Source: Bacillus sp. REN10 (lineage in GTDB: Bacteria > Bacillota > Bacilli > Bacillales > Domibacillaceae). From it: DNA of 37,750 bases. The DNA lies in NCBI RefSeq assembly GCF_016820555.1, contig NZ_JADHDW010000018.1, positions 510 to 38,259 on the forward strand. The letters run 5' to 3'. A program made the translations under genes and the position numbers. Under the pieces are notes generated by a model, which saw only the letters and a list, made by a program, of their open reading frames with translations, was not told where the DNA came from and did not search any database. Numbering within the stretch: the stretch's first letter is position 1; each line of letters opens with the position of its first letter. This document shows positions 21,953-30,769 of this stretch, in pieces.

Positions 21953-23355
21953 TATAATTCCACTCGAATGGTTGTACCTTCACCCAAAATACTTTTAATC
22001 ATGATCACACCTTGATGGGCTTCAATAATATCTTTGGCAATGGCTGTCCCAAGCCCTGATCCTTTATGAGATTCTCCTGTATTTGTCCCGCGATAGTAGC
22101 GACTGAAAATATGGTTCAGCTCTTCCTTACTCATGCCTTTTCCATTATCCTCAATATAAACTGCTGTTTTTCCCTCTTCTCTTTCTACCTTCACAGTCAC
22201 ATTCGTATCTGGATCATTATGCACGACCGCATTATAAATTAAATTGCTCAATGCCCGCCGCAGCAATAGTTCATCCACCGCTAAGAAAATCCCTTCTTCT
22301 TTACAATCAAAAGTAATAGATCGCTCTTGATATTTCGGGTCATTTAATAAATCAATGACAATATTTCGCACTAACGAGACGATGTTGACGCTCTGCTTAT
22401 TTAACGACATTTGTTTATTTTTCAAGCGCGTCGTTAAGTTCAAATCATCGATTACTTCTTTAATATATAACGACTTTTGTTCAATAATTTCGGCATATTC
22501 ACGCATCTCTTCAATGGGAAAATTATAGTCTTTATCCTTCATCATTTCCGCAAATCCTTGAATCGAAGCAAGCGGCGTTTTCATGTCATGCGAAATGTTC
22601 GCAATCCACTCTTCTTTTAAGCGATCTAGCTTCTTCCGCTCCACTTCTGCTGCTTTCAACTCTGTTGATAAATCGTGTACATTATGAGCAACTTCCCGAT
22701 AAATCCCCCTCGACTCACTCACTACGTTATAGTCCTTGCTTGCTAATCTTTTAATATCATCAACAATTTTATGCACCGGCTTCGTTAAACGCTGGCTAAA
22801 TACATAACCGATCAGCACAGCAATCAAACTATCGATCATCAGAAACAGCAAAAAGATATTGTTCAAGCTCTTCCTTAATTCAGCAGTATTGTATGAAAGG
22901 ATATCTCTATTAATATTGGGATCAACTACACCAATAAAATAACTGTACGCTTGTCCATCACGATTCACACTAGCCATAAAGACCGTTGTATCAGCATCGA
23001 CTTCTTCGTATTTATACATTTGAACAATTTCCACTGGTGAATACGATGTAGGCAAAGTCTTTGGTGCTCGGTATGCATACTGCTCTTCTCCTTGCTCATT
23101 TAACACTTGAATCCAAGCATTTTTCTGTTTCAAAACTTCTTTTCCTACTGAGTTGATCGTTAGTCTCCCTTCATCTATCTGAACATATTGTTTAAACTCT
23201 CTTACAAATGATTCCACTGGTTCGCTAAAAAAAGGAGCTGTTGTGTGCGATTGCCAAAACAACAAGCCAACGAGCATCACCCCATTAATACAAACGACAA
23301 ATAACACAATCAGGAGGATCGAAAATAAATACCTTCCTGTTAAACGCCAGCGCAT
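21952..23355 (-). CDS. Sensor histidine kinase (two membrane helices, large outside domain)
   Basis: 467 residues. Helix 1 about 10-33, outside domain about 34-163, helix 2 about 166-187, HAMP, HisKA with phospho-acceptor His256 in ISHDMKTPLASIQGF, then HATPase with NLIYNAVVHN (N box), VYIEDNGKGM (G1) and GSGLGTAIAKDI (G2). It lies 3 nt behind the response regulator gene. The outside domain (about 130 aa) sets it apart from the short intramembrane kinases (BceS/YxdK) usually paired with Bce-type transporters such as the one at 25529-28208. Signal unknown. Confidence 0.95.
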   Translation of the reverse strand: MRWRLTGRYLFSILLIVLFVVCINGVMLVGLLFWQSHTTAPFFSEPVESFVREFKQYVQIDEGRLTINSVGKEVLKQKNAWIQVLNEQGEEQYAYRAPKTLPTSYSPVEIVQMYKYEEVDADTTVFMASVNRDGQAYSYFIGVVDPNINRDILSYNTAELRKSLNNIFLLFLMIDSLIAVLIGYVFSQRLTKPVHKIVDDIKRLASKDYNVVSESRGIYREVAHNVHDLSTELKAAEVERKKLDRLKEEWIANISHDMKTPLASIQGFAEMMKDKDYNFPIEEMREYAEIIEQKSLYIKEVIDDLNLTTRLKNKQMSLNKQSVNIVSLVRNIVIDLLNDPKYQERSITFDCKEEGIFLAVDELLLRRALSNLIYNAVVHNDPDTNVTVKVEREEGKTAVYIEDNGKGMSKEELNHIFSRYYRGTNTGESHKGSGLGTAIAKDIIEAHQGVIMIKSILGEGTTIRVEL

Positions 23356-23358
23356 TCA

Positions 23359-24063
23359 CTACTCCTCCTTCGCAACGAATTTATACCCTAAACCTTTAAC
23401 TGTAAGAATATGCTCTGGCTTCGACGGATTTTCTTCGACTTTTTCGCGGAGCCGACGAATGTGCACCATAATCGTATTATCAAAGCCGATAAAATCCTCG
23501 CCCCACACGTGATGACAAAGGCTTTCTTTACTAATGATATGGTTAGCATGCTTCATCAAATGGCTCATTAAGCCCAGCTCTTTCGGCTTTAACTCAATCG
23601 ATTCACCGTTTTTCGTCAGCACCGCCATTTGTTCATTTAACGTAAACGGACCCGCTTGCAAAATCTCTTCTTTCGGCTCCTCTTTCATAAAGTTCGCCCG
23701 GCGCAGCTGTGCTTTTACCCGATAAGCAACCTCTTTCGGACTGAACGGCTTCGTAATATAGTCATCTCCCCCAATCGCAAATCCGACAATTTTATCCACC
23801 TCTTCATCCTTCGCTGATAAAAATAAAATCGGCACGTTGGAGATCTCGCGGATTTGCTTGCACACATCATACCCTTCTCCATCAGGCAGCATAATATCTA
23901 ATAAAACAAGATCTGGCCGATGCGCTTGAAATTGCGCCACTCCATCCTTCACCGTCGTACTCGTATAAATTCGTTCCACTCCTTCCTTCGTCAACACCGT
24001 CTTCAATAATCGTAAAATATCCTCTTCATCGTCAATGATGAGAACTGCTTGCTGTTTCGTCAT
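23359..24063 (-). CDS. OmpR/PhoB-family response regulator
   Basis: 234 residues. Receiver domain with acidic pair Asp11/Asp12, phospho-acceptor Asp56 in LVLLDIMLP, and Lys in DDYITKPFSP (around 108). Winged-helix DNA-binding domain follows (about 135-230, LTVKGLGYKF at the wing). Start ATG 24063 has AGGAGG upstream. Candidate direct-repeat binding sites of the OmpR kind lie at 25241-25280 and 25447-25486, before the two neighbouring divergent units. Confidence 0.95.
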   Translation of the reverse strand: MTKQQAVLIIDDEEDILRLLKTVLTKEGVERIYTSTTVKDGVAQFQAHRPDLVLLDIMLPDGEGYDVCKQIREISNVPILFLSAKDEEVDKIVGFAIGGDDYITKPFSPKEVAYRVKAQLRRANFMKEEPKEEILQAGPFTLNEQMAVLTKNGESIELKPKELGLMSHLMKHANHIISKESLCHHVWGEDFIGFDNTIMVHIRRLREKVEENPSKPEHILTVKGLGYKFVAKEE

Positions 24064-24098
24064 CTGTCGTATTCCTCCTGTTTTTCTCTAGTATAACG

Positions 24099-24140
24099 GA
24101 AAAAGCTCCGTTTACGCTGTTTGGTAAACGAAGCTTTTTC
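24099..24140. terminator. Hairpin terminator between the DUF418 gene and the response regulator gene
   Basis: GAAAAAGCT-C-CGTTTAC (24099-24115) / GTAAACG-A-AGCTTTTTC (24124-24140): 16 pairs with one mismatch. A strong stem with T-rich arms on either strand. It closes the DUF418 unit at 24144. TATACT just beyond it on the minus strand (about 24095-24090) may be a -10 for the regulator. Confidence 0.8.
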
Positions 24141-24143
24141 AGA

Positions 24144-25190
24144 TTATGATGCTTTTTTAACTATCTTCCCTTGGCGACTATAAGTCATTACACGCCATAA
24201 TTTTTCAAGCGGTCCCATGCGGAAGAAACGGAACCAAACAACACTGAAAATGACTTGAATCCCAAAAATCATACAAGCAATAAGAACCACTTCACGTGAC
24301 GTCGGAAACTCAATCCCCATCCACGCCATCAGTTGAAGCCCTATGATACTTTGGGCCACATAGTTTGTCAAAGCCATTTGTCCAACCCTTGCAAGCGGCA
24401 TACATGCTTTTTGTAACCATCGATGTTCAAGTAAAGAGAATAAGGTAACTAAATAGAAGGGGGTCATAGCGAGTGCATTTAATTGTAAAGCCAGCATGTG
24501 TAAAGGTTCATTTCCATCCCCAATTTTCCAAATGAATACAGATGATAAAACGGATAGTGCGAACGTAATAAGCTGAATCAACCAAATTTGACGTTTGTAG
24601 TTGCCTAGATGACGAACCCAATCAGCTTTTGCTGTTAAAAAGCCAGCTAAAAACATAATAAAGATTATTAAAGCATCATTGGTGACATACTTAGCGATTG
24701 GCATATCTGTGCCAAAAATCATCTGGATAAAAGCGGCAGCAATAAACAAGCTGACGATACCAGTAAACCATTTACTAATTGCTTTCTTAGACAAGTTATA
24801 AAATGGCAATAAGAAAAATCCAATAAGCGCATACGGTACTAAAATGGAACCGAAGAAAATAAGAAAATGCACAATACCGAACAAAAATAAGATGATTAAT
24901 CGGCGTGCAAATCGTTTTCTAGGATTGTCTCCTCGCTGTTCAGCACGAGAAGCAAAAATATAAAAACCAAAGCCAAACAAAAAGGAAAACATCGAGAAAA
25001 ATTTCTTCTCTACGAAAATATCAATAAAAAGGTCAATCCAATGATCCACAATTGTAGACTTTGGCAAGACCATCCCTTCCATAACCAGAACAAAAGCTGG
25101 AATATTAATAAATAAAATACCGAACAACGCGATCCCACGAATAATATCTAAAGATACAATCCGCTCTTTTTGCGAAATAGATGGTTTCAT
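24144..25190 (-). CDS. DUF418 (YeiB-like) multi-pass membrane protein
   Basis: 348 residues from ATG 25190. AAGGAG lies ten bases upstream; a TTG at 25199 is too close to it. About eight to ten membrane helices. IVSLDIIRGIALFGILFINI is the characteristic DUF418/DUF1624-type start, and the C-terminal half carries the DUF418 region (VGQMALTNYVAQSIIG, LEKLWRVMTYS). Biochemical role unknown; relatives are acyltransferase-like membrane proteins. It is read from a promoter divergent from the ABC transporter, with the same operator layout, so it probably belongs to the same stress response. Confidence 0.85.
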   Translation of the reverse strand: MKPSISQKERIVSLDIIRGIALFGILFINIPAFVLVMEGMVLPKSTIVDHWIDLFIDIFVEKKFFSMFSFLFGFGFYIFASRAEQRGDNPRKRFARRLIILFLFGIVHFLIFFGSILVPYALIGFFLLPFYNLSKKAISKWFTGIVSLFIAAAFIQMIFGTDMPIAKYVTNDALIIFIMFLAGFLTAKADWVRHLGNYKRQIWLIQLITFALSVLSSVFIWKIGDGNEPLHMLALQLNALAMTPFYLVTLFSLLEHRWLQKACMPLARVGQMALTNYVAQSIIGLQLMAWMGIEFPTSREVVLIACMIFGIQVIFSVVWFRFFRMGPLEKLWRVMTYSRQGKIVKKAS

Positions 25191-25225
25191 AGCAATCAAA
25201 CTCCTTCTTTTTTATTCCTGTAAAA

Positions 25226-25280
25226 AGAATAAAACGCCCACCTTACACAGAGATAATTTAAACCTTACATAATCCTTACA
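25226..25280 (-). promoter_or_regulatory. Regulated promoter of the DUF418 gene with triple TGTAAGG operator
   Basis: Minus strand TGTAAGG at 25280-25274, 25269-25263 and 25247-25241: steps of 11 and 22 bp. A -10-like TATTCT begins 16 bp after the start of the third box (25231-25226). Direct repeats one and two helical turns apart are typical OmpR-family sites. Confidence 0.75.
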
Positions 25281-25313
25281 TTTTAGAGAGATGCGCAAAT
25301 TCAAGTTGGCCGT

Positions 25314-25402
25314 GACTGATTTTCTCGCGCAGGCGACTGATGAGTGGTCATTCACGACTGATTTCAGCCGAATCGCGACTGGTCAGATACATTTTCCGAC
25401 TG
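25314..25402. repeat. Second 21-bp periodic intergenic array
   Basis: GACTG starts at 25314, 25335, 25356, 25377 and 25398, exactly 21 bp apart (first three GACTGAT, fourth GACTGGT, fifth GACTGTT). It lies between the two divergent operator arrays. The 330-bp spacer 25200-25528 holds only these repeats and the two promoters; no gene is seen. Confidence 0.8.
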
Positions 25403-25446
25403 TTTCCTATTAATAGGCGGTCTCTCCTCCACAGCCAGAACTCCAT

Positions 25447-25501
25447 TTTAAGGTTTTTGTAAGGTTGAGATTAAGATGGTGTAAGATTCCGTACGTATGA
25501 T
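25447..25501 (+). promoter_or_regulatory. Regulated promoter of the ABC transporter with triple TGTAAGG-type operator
   Basis: TTTAAGG (25447-25453), TGTAAGG (25458-25464) and TGTAAGA (25480-25486): steps of 11 and 22 bp. TATGAT (25496-25501) starts 16 bp after the third box. No good -35, as in activator-dependent promoters. Geometry is identical to that on the other strand at 25226-25280. Confidence 0.75.
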
Positions 25502-25528
25502 AGGTGTCAGAAGGAAGGAGAGAGTAAC

Positions 25529-26296
25529 ATGAAACCTATTTTACAAGCAAGAAATGTGGAAAAGGTGTTTGGCTCAAAGGAAAATGAGTACCACGCCTTA
25601 AAAGACATTCAGTTAGATATACACGAAGGAGAATTTGTTGGCATTATGGGGCCTTCTGGGGCTGGGAAGTCGACACTTTTAAATATTTTATCAACAATCG
25701 ATATTCCATCTGCTGGTGAGATCATCATCGACGGGCAAAATATTGTGCAAATGAAAGAGGAGCAATTATCGGATTTCCGCCGCCATAAGCTCGGCTTTAT
25801 TTTCCAAGATTATAATTTGCTAGATACATTGACGGTAAAAGAGAATATCGTGCTACCGCTGGCGTTATCGAAAGTACCTGTAAAAGAAATTGAAACACGC
25901 GTCAATGAAATGGCTGATACGTTTGGTATTCGTGAGATCTTAAATAAATACCCATATCATATTTCTGGCGGACAGAAACAAAGAACAGCCGCTTCTCGGG
26001 CGATCATCACCAACCCTAAGCTGATTTTAGCCGATGAGCCAACAGGTGCGCTCGATTCTAAGTCAGCGACTGATTTATTAAATAGTTTGACTGCCTTAAA
26101 TGAAAAACAACGATCCACGATTATGATGGTGACACATGATGCGTATGCCGCTAGCTTCTGCAAACGGTTATTGATTATTAAAGACGGAGAGTTATTCAAG
26201 GAAGTGTATAAAGGAGAGCAGTCACGTCAAGCTTTTTTCCAGCAAATTTTAGATGTGCTTGCGTCGCTTGGAGGTGGCGCTCATGACGCTCTTTAA
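25529..26296 (+). CDS. ABC transporter ATP-binding protein (BceA/YxdL type)
   Basis: 255 residues. Walker A GPSGAGKST (around 40-48), Q-loop FIFQDYNLLDTLTV, signature ISGGQKQR (around 147), Walker B LILADEPTGALDS, H-loop VTHD. It is of the MacB/LolD-like group that pairs with large FtsX-type permeases in peptide-antibiotic sensing and resistance modules of Bacillus. GGAAGGAGAG precedes the start. Its end overlaps the permease start by 14 bp. Confidence 0.94.
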   Translation: MKPILQARNVEKVFGSKENEYHALKDIQLDIHEGEFVGIMGPSGAGKSTLLNILSTIDIPSAGEIIIDGQNIVQMKEEQLSDFRRHKLGFIFQDYNLLDTLTVKENIVLPLALSKVPVKEIETRVNEMADTFGIREILNKYPYHISGGQKQRTAASRAIITNPKLILADEPTGALDSKSATDLLNSLTALNEKQRSTIMMVTHDAYAASFCKRLLIIKDGELFKEVYKGEQSRQAFFQQILDVLASLGGGAHDAL

Positions 26297-28211
26297 TATC
26301 GCAAGAAAAAATATTCGGCAAAACTTTATGAACTACTTTTTATACTTTGCCTCGATGATTTTCGGTATCGTCATTTACTTCACATTCGTTTCCTTAAAAT
26401 ATGATCAAACGATTGCGACGACATCGGAATCATCACCGAAAATGGATTCGATCTTTAGCGCCGCTTCCTTTGTCTTACTGATTTTCGTGGCAATTTTCAT
26501 TTGGTCATCGAACGCCTTTTTCATGCGGAAGCGAAAAAAAGAAGTTGGCTTATATTCACTGCTTGGTGTTCGAAGAAAAGAAATTGGGCTCATGCTCTTT
26601 TATGAAAATTTTCTGATGGGGACATTCGCACTCGTCATCGGAATGGGGCTCGGTGCGTTATTATCCAAAGGGTTTGTGGCGTTATTGATGAATATGATGG
26701 GCTATGAGGTCGTGACAAACTTTACGATTTCATCAGCCGCGATCATCAATACAGCGATCGTATTCTTGATCATTACGCTCGTCACATCATTTCAAGGCTA
26801 TCGATTAATTTATCGTTTTAAATTAATTGAACTGTTTCAAGCAGATCAAGAAGGAGAACATGAGCCAAAAGCATCCTTATGGTTAGCAGGATTGTCGCTG
26901 ATCTTGATTGGTGGCAGTTATTGGTTAGCTCTTCAATCGTTCGACTCTACTGCTTGGCAAACACTTGGCCTTTTATTCACACCGCTCGTCATTTTAACAA
27001 CGGTGATTACAGGCACTTACCTTTTATTTAGCACCTGCATCGTCTACGCGTTAAAAGCATCTCGAAAAAAGAAGTCGCACTTTTGGCACGGATTAACGAT
27101 CATTACAACATCGCAATTGTTATACCGAATTAAGGGGAACGCCCGCACATTGACGATTATCGCCGTCTTAAGTGCCACGACGTTAACAGCGGTTGGAGCC
27201 GCTTATAGCTTTTACTATAATACGAAAACAACAGCGACAACGGTGACACCAAACAGTTATTCCTTCATCGTGACAGATGATCAGCTAGCTAAACAAGCAG
27301 ATGAACTGATCGAACTCGCGGAAGATCATAAATTGCGCTATCACCAAACGATTAACACTTTACAAGTAGAGACGGATACAACGAATTTAGACAGTCCGCT
27401 GATGAGCACAGAGCTAGTCTACTCCCTTATTTCTACTAGTGATTTTAATATAATAGCCGACAAACAAGGACGAAAAGAATCGTTATCGCTACACGGAAAC
27501 GAAGTCGTCGCCCTAGATCGCATGTATCACGAAAAATGGTCGCCGAAATATGCCGGCAAATCGATTACGTTTCATTTGAATGATCGTGAAGAAGTGACCT
27601 TCACAGATTTTAAAACATATGATGTCCTCAATATCGGTGTCGATGGGCCAACGCTTGTTGTGAGCGACGAGCTGTTCAAACAGTTAGCAAGCGAGCTGAA
27701 AGCAAGATCGATTGATATGTATGGAATCACAAACGCGGATCAAGCGAAAGAGTTAACAAAGCAACTGAAAACAATCATGCCAGAGGAGGCGGCCTTTTCT
27801 AGCTATTACGAAGTGTATGCTGCTGGCTTAGAATCAACCGGATTGCTCATTTTCGTTGGTGGATTTTTAGGCCTTGTCTTCTTAGCCGCAACTGGCAGCA
27901 TCATCTATTTCAAACAGCTAACAGAAGCACACGCCGACCAAGACCGTTATCGTATTTTATCCAATATCGGTGTCAATAAAAAAGATTTACGAAAAACGAT
28001 TGCGAAACAAGTATTTTTCATCTTTGCCTTACCGCTACTCGCAGGAGTTACTCATAGCGCAGTAGCCTTAACGGCATTATCTAACTTGTTAACAACAAAC
28101 TTAATCGTTCCAACTCTGATCTGCATGGGAGTATACATGATCATCTACATTATGTATTACTTCATGACCGTTCAAGCGTACTATAAAATTGTCACAAACA
28201 AAGGAGAATAA
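26283..28211 (+). CDS. FtsX-type ABC transporter permease (BceB/YxdM type)
   Basis: 642 residues from ATG 26283, chosen because GGAGG lies eight bases upstream and MTLFNIARKNIRQNFMNYFLYFASM is the usual start. About ten membrane helices with a large outside domain (about residues 320-520) between helices 7 and 8, the Bce-type hallmark. Such transporters protect against, and report, cell-wall-active peptides. Ligand not predictable from sequence. The YxeA-like gene follows by 5 nt, as in the Bacillus subtilis yxdLM-yxeA locus. Confidence 0.93.
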   Translation: MTLFNIARKNIRQNFMNYFLYFASMIFGIVIYFTFVSLKYDQTIATTSESSPKMDSIFSAASFVLLIFVAIFIWSSNAFFMRKRKKEVGLYSLLGVRRKEIGLMLFYENFLMGTFALVIGMGLGALLSKGFVALLMNMMGYEVVTNFTISSAAIINTAIVFLIITLVTSFQGYRLIYRFKLIELFQADQEGEHEPKASLWLAGLSLILIGGSYWLALQSFDSTAWQTLGLLFTPLVILTTVITGTYLLFSTCIVYALKASRKKKSHFWHGLTIITTSQLLYRIKGNARTLTIIAVLSATTLTAVGAAYSFYYNTKTTATTVTPNSYSFIVTDDQLAKQADELIELAEDHKLRYHQTINTLQVETDTTNLDSPLMSTELVYSLISTSDFNIIADKQGRKESLSLHGNEVVALDRMYHEKWSPKYAGKSITFHLNDREEVTFTDFKTYDVLNIGVDGPTLVVSDELFKQLASELKARSIDMYGITNADQAKELTKQLKTIMPEEAAFSSYYEVYAAGLESTGLLIFVGGFLGLVFLAATGSIIYFKQLTEAHADQDRYRILSNIGVNKKDLRKTIAKQVFFIFALPLLAGVTHSAVALTALSNLLTTNLIVPTLICMGVYMIIYIMYYFMTVQAYYKIVTNKGE

Positions 28212-28216
28212 CCATT

Positions 28217-28576
28217 ATGAAAAAATTAGGAATAACCATCGGAATACTTGCTGCTTTATTTGTCGGGTTCATTTTATTCATCCAAAACGTTGACATAAAC
28301 CGACTCGGAGCCGACAGCTACTTCGTCAAAATTACAACAGACGGAAAAGAAATCGGAGACGTGACTGACACAGGAGAAAAATGGACGCGCTACGAATATC
28401 AACTAGAAAGCGTGAACGAAAAAGGCGAGACGAAAACGCTCGAATTCACAAGTCAAAATCAACTTCGCCACGACGCTTACCTTGAAGTGTTTGTAAAGGG
28501 TGAAAATGAAGTGACTTCTTATCAAGAAGTGCAACAAGCGGAGCTTCCAGAGAAAGTGAAAAAGAAATTGAAATAA
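28217..28576 (+). CDS. YxeA family protein (DUF1093)
   Basis: 119 residues with one N-terminal membrane helix or uncleaved signal (about 5-24), then a small outside domain: YFVKITTDGKEIGDV, RYEYQLESVNEKGETKTLEF and LRHDAYLEVFVKGENEVTSYQEV match the YxeA pattern. AAAGGAG lies upstream. Its position after the Yxd-like transporter mirrors Bacillus subtilis. Role unknown. Confidence 0.88.
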   Translation: MKKLGITIGILAALFVGFILFIQNVDINRLGADSYFVKITTDGKEIGDVTDTGEKWTRYEYQLESVNEKGETKTLEFTSQNQLRHDAYLEVFVKGENEVTSYQEVQQAELPEKVKKKLK

Positions 28577-28585
28577 GACAAATGA

Positions 28586-28608
28586 GGTGATGTTCATTGA
28601 GCATCACC
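28586..28608 (+). terminator. Terminator of the ABC transporter unit
   Basis: GGTGATG (28586-28592) / CATCACC (28602-28608), 10 nt after the YxeA stop; only a weak T-run (CATTCATTTAT) follows. Confidence 0.6.
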
Positions 28609-28641
28609 CCATTCATTTATAACATTTCCATTTTTATTAAC

Positions 28642-28911
28642 CTAAATAAAGCCATGCGTCTTTAACCACGCCTTAAAAGACTTCATTGGATAATCACCAT
28701 CAATCATTGAATCGTCAATCGTGTATAATATTAATCCATGATTACATTCTTTCCCACAAGGTTTAAATTGCTCAAATACTCCTTTATCGTGTTCATCTAC
28801 GATGACATCCCAATAGTCTTCATTCAACGCTTTATAAGCTACTACTTCAATGTCATGTCCATCTTCATAATATCCAATATGAAGGTGAACACCTTGTTCA
28901 TACTCTTTCAT
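28642..28911 (-). CDS. Hypothetical acidic protein
   Basis: 89 residues, no membrane segment. Starts MKEYEQGVHLHIGYYEDGHD, includes CGKEC (around 53) and ends FKAWLKTHGFI. Codon use is like the neighbours and a GAGGATC-like weak ribosome-binding site precedes the start. I do not recognise the family. Confidence 0.55.
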   Translation of the reverse strand: MKEYEQGVHLHIGYYEDGHDIEVVAYKALNEDYWDVIVDEHDKGVFEQFKPCGKECNHGLILYTIDDSMIDGDYPMKSFKAWLKTHGFI

Positions 28912-29002
28912 TTATTGATCCTCTTTTCTAACTAAGCCTTAAGAAATATCCTATTGTTTGGATAGGCTACACTAAGTTGGATACATCAATAAGAGCCTTG
29001 AT

Positions 29003-29137
29003 CTACCGCCCATACAATCCATCATTAAATCCTTCAATAAACCCTTGGATGAAATCAGGTAGCACGAAAATAGAAATTAACGCCAACACTCCTACGACCA
29101 AACTATATTTCAACACCTTATCCTTCTTCAAATCCAT
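29003..29137 (-). CDS. Small single-span membrane protein
   Basis: 44 residues, MDLKKDKVLKYSLVVGVLAL through LYGR. A basic start, one hydrophobic helix (about 11-28) and a short polar tail DFIQGFIEGFNDGLYGR. GAGGTG sits immediately before ATG 29137, at short spacing. The pattern of basic start, single span and ribosome-binding site makes it more likely than the antisense frame over the same bases. Function unknown. Confidence 0.55.
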   Translation of the reverse strand: MDLKKDKVLKYSLVVGVLALISIFVLPDFIQGFIEGFNDGLYGR

Positions 29138-29220
29138 CACCTCATTTACAAATATTTTACATACATATAGTGTACCATAATAGAGTCATAGATGATGCTC
29201 CGTTCAGTTCATATGACAAA

Positions 29221-29249
29221 AGAGAGAAGTGAGATACTCACTTCTCTCT
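29221..29249 (-). terminator. Terminator of the N-demethylase operon
   Basis: AGAGAGAAGTGAG (29221-29233) / CTCACTTCTCTCT (29237-29249), a 13-bp perfect stem with a 3-nt loop, 7 nt past the aldehyde dehydrogenase stop. On the minus strand TTTTG follows. Confidence 0.85.
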
Positions 29250-29256
29250 ACACTAC

Positions 29257-30750
29257 TTATTCGTTTGGAAACCAACCTACAGGCTCTACTGCCAAATTAA
29301 CATTGATCTGCTTGATTTCTTGGAAATCATCTAAACCATAAGTTCCAAGGCTACGGCCAATTCCGCTTTGTTTATATCCGCCCCAAGGAGCTTCTACATA
29401 AGTAGGATGATAGGAGTTTACCCAAGTGATCCCAGCGCGAACTTTCTTAATCACTCGCATCGCTTTAGCTCCGTCACCAGAGAACACACCGCCCGCAAGT
29501 CCATAAACAGTGTCATTAGCTAATTGAATGGCCTCTGCTTCATCTTTAAACTTTTGGATCGTCACAACTGGTCCAAAAATCTCTTCTTGCACGATGCGCA
29601 TGTCAGATGTCACATTCGTGAAGACCGTTGGCTCGATGAAGAAACCTTGGTCTAATCCGTTTTCTGTTAAACGACGACCGCCACATGCGAGTGTCGCTCC
29701 TTCTTCTTTACCAATTTCGATGTATTTTAAAATGGAATTCATTTGATGTTCACTGTTAATGGCGCCCACTTGGGATGTCTCATCTAGGCCAGGACCGACT
29801 TTAATTTGTTTCGCGCGCTCTACATAGCGTTCGACGAATTTGTCGTAAATGCTTTCTTCTACTAAAATACGGCTTCCAGATGAGCAGACTTGCCCCGCAC
29901 CAAAGAAAATTCCGAATAAGGCATAATCCACAGCTGTTTCAAAGTCCGCATCCGCAAAAATAATATTTGGAGATTTTCCTCCTAGCTCTAGAGAAACTTT
30001 CTTTAAGTTTCCTGCCGCTGCTTTCATAATTTCGCGTCCGACTTCTGTGCTTCCTGTAAACGAAACAAGATCCACATCATGGCTTTCAGCGATCGTTTGG
30101 CCAACGACGGAACCTTTACCCATGACTAGGTTAAAGACTCCTTTTGGTACACCGACTTCTTCTATAATTTCCGCTAACTTCATCGCCGTAATCGGCGTCG
30201 ATTCCGCTGGCTTATAAACAATCGTATTTCCTGCCGCTAACGCAGGAGCTATTTTCCACACGCTCATTAATAATGGGAAGTTCCAAGGGACGATGAGGCC
30301 TGTAACGCCAACTGGCTCTTTTACAACCATAGCTTGTACATTTTCAGGCACTTGGTAAGTCTCGCCATCCGGTGTCATAATCAAGCCAGCGTAATAACGG
30401 AAGCATGTCGCCGCATCACTAATATCAAATTCCGCTTCCGCTTTTAATTTCCCATTGTCCATGACTTCTAATTGAACTAACTCCTCAAAGTTCTCTTCAA
30501 TTTTGTCGGCGATTTTATTTAAGTATTTCGCTCGCTCGTGAGTCGTTAATTCAGACCAGACACCGCTTTCAAATGTCGCTTTCGCAACAGCGATGGCTTC
30601 TTCTGTTTCTGCTTTTGTCGCTCTTGGGGCGATAGCGATCACTTCTTGATTAGCCGGATTAATCACTCGATTGACATCAGCATTTTGAGAACCTCTCCAC
30701 TCGCCATTGATATACATTTTTAATTCGATTGCTTGTGTTTGTACCGTCAT
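29257..30750 (-). CDS. NAD(P)-dependent aldehyde dehydrogenase, betaine-aldehyde type
   Basis: 497 residues, ALDH superfamily. VPWNFPLLMSVWKIAPALAAG (around 160), SFTGSTEVG (around 237), catalytic Glu in LELGGKSPN (around 261) and Cys in GQVCSSGSR (around 295), EEIFGPV (around 395). The sequence, including the PVGWF end, is closest by eye to GbsA-like betaine aldehyde dehydrogenases. Last gene of the operon, 19 nt after the reductase. It may oxidise an amino- or trimethylammonio-aldehyde, or formaldehyde released by N-demethylation; the substrate is inferred, not shown. Confidence 0.92.
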   Translation of the reverse strand: MTVQTQAIELKMYINGEWRGSQNADVNRVINPANQEVIAIAPRATKAETEEAIAVAKATFESGVWSELTTHERAKYLNKIADKIEENFEELVQLEVMDNGKLKAEAEFDISDAATCFRYYAGLIMTPDGETYQVPENVQAMVVKEPVGVTGLIVPWNFPLLMSVWKIAPALAAGNTIVYKPAESTPITAMKLAEIIEEVGVPKGVFNLVMGKGSVVGQTIAESHDVDLVSFTGSTEVGREIMKAAAGNLKKVSLELGGKSPNIIFADADFETAVDYALFGIFFGAGQVCSSGSRILVEESIYDKFVERYVERAKQIKVGPGLDETSQVGAINSEHQMNSILKYIEIGKEEGATLACGGRRLTENGLDQGFFIEPTVFTNVTSDMRIVQEEIFGPVVTIQKFKDEAEAIQLANDTVYGLAGGVFSGDGAKAMRVIKKVRAGITWVNSYHPTYVEAPWGGYKQSGIGRSLGTYGLDDFQEIKQINVNLAVEPVGWFPNE

Positions 30751-30769
30751 TTTTTATCCACCTCGTCTA

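Noticed and set aside
28977-29180. 67-residue plus-strand frame
   Set aside because: The minus strand over the same bases gives a more credible 44-aa membrane protein with GAGGTG next to its ATG; the plus-strand frame has no ribosome-binding site and odd composition.
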